Assembly: GCA_018064885.1 (NCBI GenBank)
Contig: JAGHUI010000026.1
Location: 1 to 64,000 of the forward strand
Source of the DNA: Candidatus Minthosoma equi
GTDB taxonomy: Bacteria > Bacteroidota > Bacteroidia > Bacteroidales > Bacteroidaceae
Direction: 5' to 3'
Length of the DNA: 64,000 nt
Shown: positions 63,934-64,000 of the stretch, piece by piece
Layout: every line of letters begins with the position of its first letter
How positions within the stretch are numbered: position 1 is the stretch's first letter
Program-made: the position numbers and the translations under genes
Notes under the pieces: generated by a model
The model's input: the letters and a program-made list of their open reading frames with translations, nothing else
What the model was told of the DNA's origin: nothing
Databases searched by the model: none

Positions 63934-64000
63934 ATGAAGTTAAAAACAATCTTTTCCGCAGCCTTGTTTGCTGTATTTTCTTTTACTGCCGTTTCTTCCT
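63934..64000 (+). CDS. N-terminus of a secreted protein, cut by the window end
   Basis: The last 67 bases encode MKLKTIFSAALFAVFSFTAV and two more residues, a complete-looking Sec signal peptide. The ATG is preceded by a good promoter. The rest lies outside the window, so no function can be given. Confidence 0.7.
   Translation, partial: MKLKTIFSAALFAVFSFTAVSS

Overview
The window looks like a chromosome segment of a Prevotella-like member of the Bacteroidales. Paired SusC/SusD genes, a hybrid two-component regulator, many lipoproteins with a Cys lipobox, and promoters of the Bacteroidetes type (TAnnTTTG near -7) all point there. The genus is an inference. No rRNA, tRNA, insertion sequence or CRISPR array was seen.

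Layout. 1-4.4 kb: a 21-bp tandem repeat, a small lipoprotein, a gene remnant, a secreted GH31 enzyme and an FNT-family channel. 4.4-8.2 kb: a hybrid two-component regulator (HTCS) whose kinase part is visibly broken. The H-box His is Asn and the ATPase domain is replaced by an acidic linker. 8.4-19.9 kb (minus): a RagA/RagB-type import operon (SusC, SusD, a metallohydrolase-like lipoprotein, two TlpA-like thioredoxin proteins, a repeat-rich secreted protein), with a trypsin-like protease divergent from it (20.1-20.9 kb). The set suggests peptide or protein uptake. 21.2-39.4 kb (minus): a xyloglucan utilisation locus in two transcription units. One is GH31 alpha-xylosidase, GH2 and GH3. The other is SusC, SusD, IPT/TIG surface glycan-binding protein, BACON-GH5 endo-xyloglucanase and a SusE/F-like secreted protein. 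No fucosidase or arabinofuranosidase is present, so galacto-xyloglucan is the likely target.

39.6-43.1 kb: a large uncharacterised protein with an AlbA_2 (Schlafen-type) domain. 43.2-47.5 kb (minus): a cytoplasmic PAS histidine kinase coupled to a separate HPt protein, then an M13 peptidase. 47.6-50.1 kb: a GH115 alpha-glucuronidase. 50.3-53.5 kb: clpS-clpA-aat, an N-degron pathway in one operon. 53.6-60.4 kb: a FadL-like porin, a MATE exporter, a HAD phosphatase preceded by a telomere-like heptamer repeat, and an outer-membrane beta-barrel receptor. 60.4-64 kb: a repeat-rich tract with a DUF4143 ATPase remnant, two copies of an inverted-repeat element, a small-peptide/fimbrillin operon behind a leader hairpin, and the start of a secreted protein.

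The most unusual items are the kinase-dead HTCS (with an HPt/kinase pair in the same window that could in principle phosphorylate it), the AlbA_2 protein, the small-peptide/fimbrillin leader, and the set of 21-23 bp four-unit intergenic repeat arrays. Functions are assigned by reading motifs; no database search was run.
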